Shown piece by piece: positions 62,459-64,000 of a DNA stretch of 64,000 bases (its first letter is position 1; every line of letters begins with the position of its first letter). The DNA is from Domibacillus sp. DTU_2020_1001157_1_SI_ALB_TIR_016 (lineage in GTDB: Bacteria > Bacillota > Bacilli > Bacillales > Domibacillaceae). Under the pieces are notes generated by a model, which saw only the letters and a list, made by a program, of their open reading frames with translations, had not been told where the DNA came from and did not search any database. Where the stretch lies: the NCBI RefSeq assembly GCF_032341995.1, contig NZ_CP135439.1, positions 1,612,001 through 1,676,000 of the forward strand, read 5' to 3'. The translations under genes were made by a program, and so were the position numbers.

Positions 62459-63243
62459 TTGGACAGCACTTTCAGCCAGCATCGCTCGTTCTGCCATTCA
62501 AGCTCAACCGGCAGGCCGAATGCTTCAGAAAGGATAGGGCTGGTGAGCACACTTTTTTTCTCGCCTGCTGCGAGCATTCTTCCTTCTTTTAAAACGGCAA
62601 CGTGTGTAATAGCCGGGAAAATTTCCTCAATATGATGTGTAACGTATAAAAGAGACGTCTTGTGCCGGCCGGCCTGTTGTTCGAGTGCCGTGAGCAGCTC
62701 TTCGCGTGCTCTTACATCCAGGCCGGAGCATGGCTCATCTAAAATCATGGCATCAGGTTCAGCCATAAAAGCACGGGCAATAAGCACCCGCCGCTGTTCT
62801 CCCTGGGACATAAACCGGTACGGCTTGTCCGCTAAATAAGATAAACGAAGCGATGCCAGCAGTTCATCCGCTTTTTCCCAATCCGCGGCTTCTGTTTTTT
62901 CATAAAGGCCAATCGAATTAAAACGGCCGCTTACGACAATCTCCCGGGCACTCTCCGTATTCAGCGTTTCTAAAAAACGGTTTAATGTATTGCCGACAAA
63001 GCCAAGGCGCTTTTTCACATACTCCCAGTTATAACGCCCATATTCGTGACCAAAAACCCGAATCGTGCCGCTTGTAGGAAATTCATACCCGCCCATCATA
63101 TTCAGCATTGTTGACTTGCCTGATCCATTTAACCCTAAAACAGCCCAATGCTCACCCTCTTTTACGGTCCAGTTTACATGGTTTAAAATGACCTTGTCCT
63201 GCCGGACGAAGCGCACTTGCTCATATGAAATTAATTCTGTCAT
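62455..63243 (-). CDS. ABC transporter ATP-binding protein (YlmA-like)
   Basis: 262 residues; Walker A LGLNGSGKST, signature MSQGEQRRVLIARA (variant of LSGGQ with MSQGE), Walker B AMILDEPCSGLD and switch His in YVTHH. It resembles B. subtilis YlmA, an ATPase encoded without a permease. No membrane partner is adjacent here either. GGGAGTGATACATA precedes ATG 63243. Substrate unknown. Confidence 0.85.
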   Translation of the reverse strand: MTELISYEQVRFVRQDKVILNHVNWTVKEGEHWAVLGLNGSGKSTMLNMMGGYEFPTSGTIRVFGHEYGRYNWEYVKKRLGFVGNTLNRFLETLNTESAREIVVSGRFNSIGLYEKTEAADWEKADELLASLRLSYLADKPYRFMSQGEQRRVLIARAFMAEPDAMILDEPCSGLDVRAREELLTALEQQAGRHKTSLLYVTHHIEEIFPAITHVAVLKEGRMLAAGEKKSVLTSPILSEAFGLPVELEWQNERCWLKVLSN

Positions 63244-63743
63244 TATGTATCACTCCCGCTTTTATTGTAACAGAAAAAAATGGATGCTATAAACGGTAAA
63301 AGAAGAAAACCGGTTATCTCATACAGGGATTTTCAAGATACTTTGATATGCTGTTTTGGCATCGAATTAATGCCGAAAATGAAAGGATTTTAGTATAAGA
63401 TTTCACTAATGAACAGAGGGGATTCTATAACACTTTTTTATCGGTTTGAGGTGAAAAAAACCGCATAACGGCGCCTTTTGGAGCGTTTTCATAAAATATG
63501 AAAAATAATTAAGTAAATTTGCAAAAAAGCTTGGTTTTTTGAAAAAACAGTAGTAAGATTGTACTTGAAAAAGGCAGTCTCCAATCAACTGGAACTTGTC
63601 AACAAAATCAGCCTTTTTCGTTTAAATTGCATTCAGAGTGGTAAGGATGTTCTGAAAGCGTTTTTAGATTTTTTTGTACATATTTTGGTAAAAGCGAACG
63701 TATACACGAAAATCAAATGGGCAACAAGTGGAGGTTTTTCAGT
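63244..63743. other. odhA upstream region
   Basis: AT-rich with several hairpin possibilities; expected to hold the odhA promoter and, on the other strand, that of the ABC gene. No consensus promoter pair was clear enough to call. Confidence 0.35.
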
Positions 63744-64000
63744 ATGAACATGCAGATTAGCCAGGGAAACCCGTGGAAAAACTTTTCGGGTCCAAACCTT
63801 GGGTATGTAATGGAAGTGTACGAACAATACTTGGCCGATCCAGATGCAATCGACCAGGAGCTGCGCCAGTTATTTGATCAATGGGGTCCCCCGGAGTCGT
63901 TAACTGGAAATACAGCGCAGCATACCACATCAGCGGGTGATCTTGATAAGCTGTTTCGTGCCGTGAAGCTTGCAGACAGCATTCGCATTTATGGTCATTT
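63744..64000 (+). CDS. odhA: 2-oxoglutarate dehydrogenase E1, N-terminal part (cut by window edge)
   Basis: The first 85 codons are seen. MNMQISQGNPWKNFSGPNLG, YVMEVYEQYLADPDAIDQEL and LFDQWGPP match the N-terminus of Bacillus OdhA (E1 of the 2-oxoglutarate dehydrogenase complex, TCA cycle). GTGGAGGTTTTTC precedes ATG 63744. The thiamine-dependent core lies beyond the window. Confidence 0.9.
   Translation, partial: MNMQISQGNPWKNFSGPNLGYVMEVYEQYLADPDAIDQELRQLFDQWGPPESLTGNTAQHTTSAGDLDKLFRAVKLADSIRIYGH

Overview
The window is chromosomal DNA of an endospore-forming member of the Bacillaceae. The main evidence is a GerD germination lipoprotein, an orphan GerAB-type germination permease, a Spo0E-like phosphatase, YjcZ and YjzC family small proteins, tandem T-box control of the trp operon, an FMN riboswitch, and an odhA start at the right edge. 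Genus cannot be fixed from the sequence alone. No rRNA, CRISPR array or complete tRNA was seen.

Layout. (1) About 1-20.3 kb is an accessory, decaying region: isolated genes (aminotransferase, amidophosphoribosyltransferase, gerAB, exonuclease, acetyltransferase/AraC pair, SLH protein, lipoproteins) separated by gene remnants, frameshifted small genes and several dispersed repeat families shared between 2-3 kb, 9-11 kb and 14-19 kb. (2) 20.4-28.6 kb holds gerD, an IolT-like sugar porter, a CcpA-type promoter in front of a ruined locus, small spore-former genes, NAD kinase, a carotenoid desaturase relic and a GH13 glucosidase. (3) 28.9-39.9 kb holds the Fur-box efeO-efeB-efeU iron operon, the FMN-riboswitch ribD-ribE-ribBA-ribH operon, a purine permease, dapF and a PAP2 phosphatase. 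(4) 40-48 kb is an alcohol/aldehyde oxidation cluster: a zinc alcohol dehydrogenase behind a good sigma-54 (-24/-12) promoter, an aldehyde dehydrogenase, its usual DUF779 companion, then on the other strand an iron alcohol dehydrogenase with a soluble histidine kinase and an NtrC-type sigma-54 activator. (5) 48-64 kb holds an NRDE protein, a beta-helix protein, hom-thrC-thrB, a probable Fur-controlled sRNA resembling FsrA, a nitrilase/GNAT pair, the tandem-T-box trpE-trpGD-trpC-trpF-trpB-trpA operon with a fused TrpG-TrpD, an ABC ATPase and the beginning of odhA.

The most unusual signal is a ~150 bp structured element present four times (7.7, 24.7, 37.9 and 43.2 kb; a possible end fragment at 23.5 kb). 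Each copy sits in the intergenic hairpin downstream of a gene, always in the same orientation relative to that gene. In three copies the whole hairpin (24-28 bp, a different sequence at each site) is repeated on both sides of the element; in the fourth the second hairpin copy has been separated by a further insertion. It looks like a small non-autonomous mobile element that targets intrinsic terminators and duplicates them, so the host gene keeps its terminator.

Coordinates of genes follow the start codon best supported by a ribosome-binding site, which often differs from the longest possible frame. All functional names are from recognised motifs and remembered family sequences; no database search was run.
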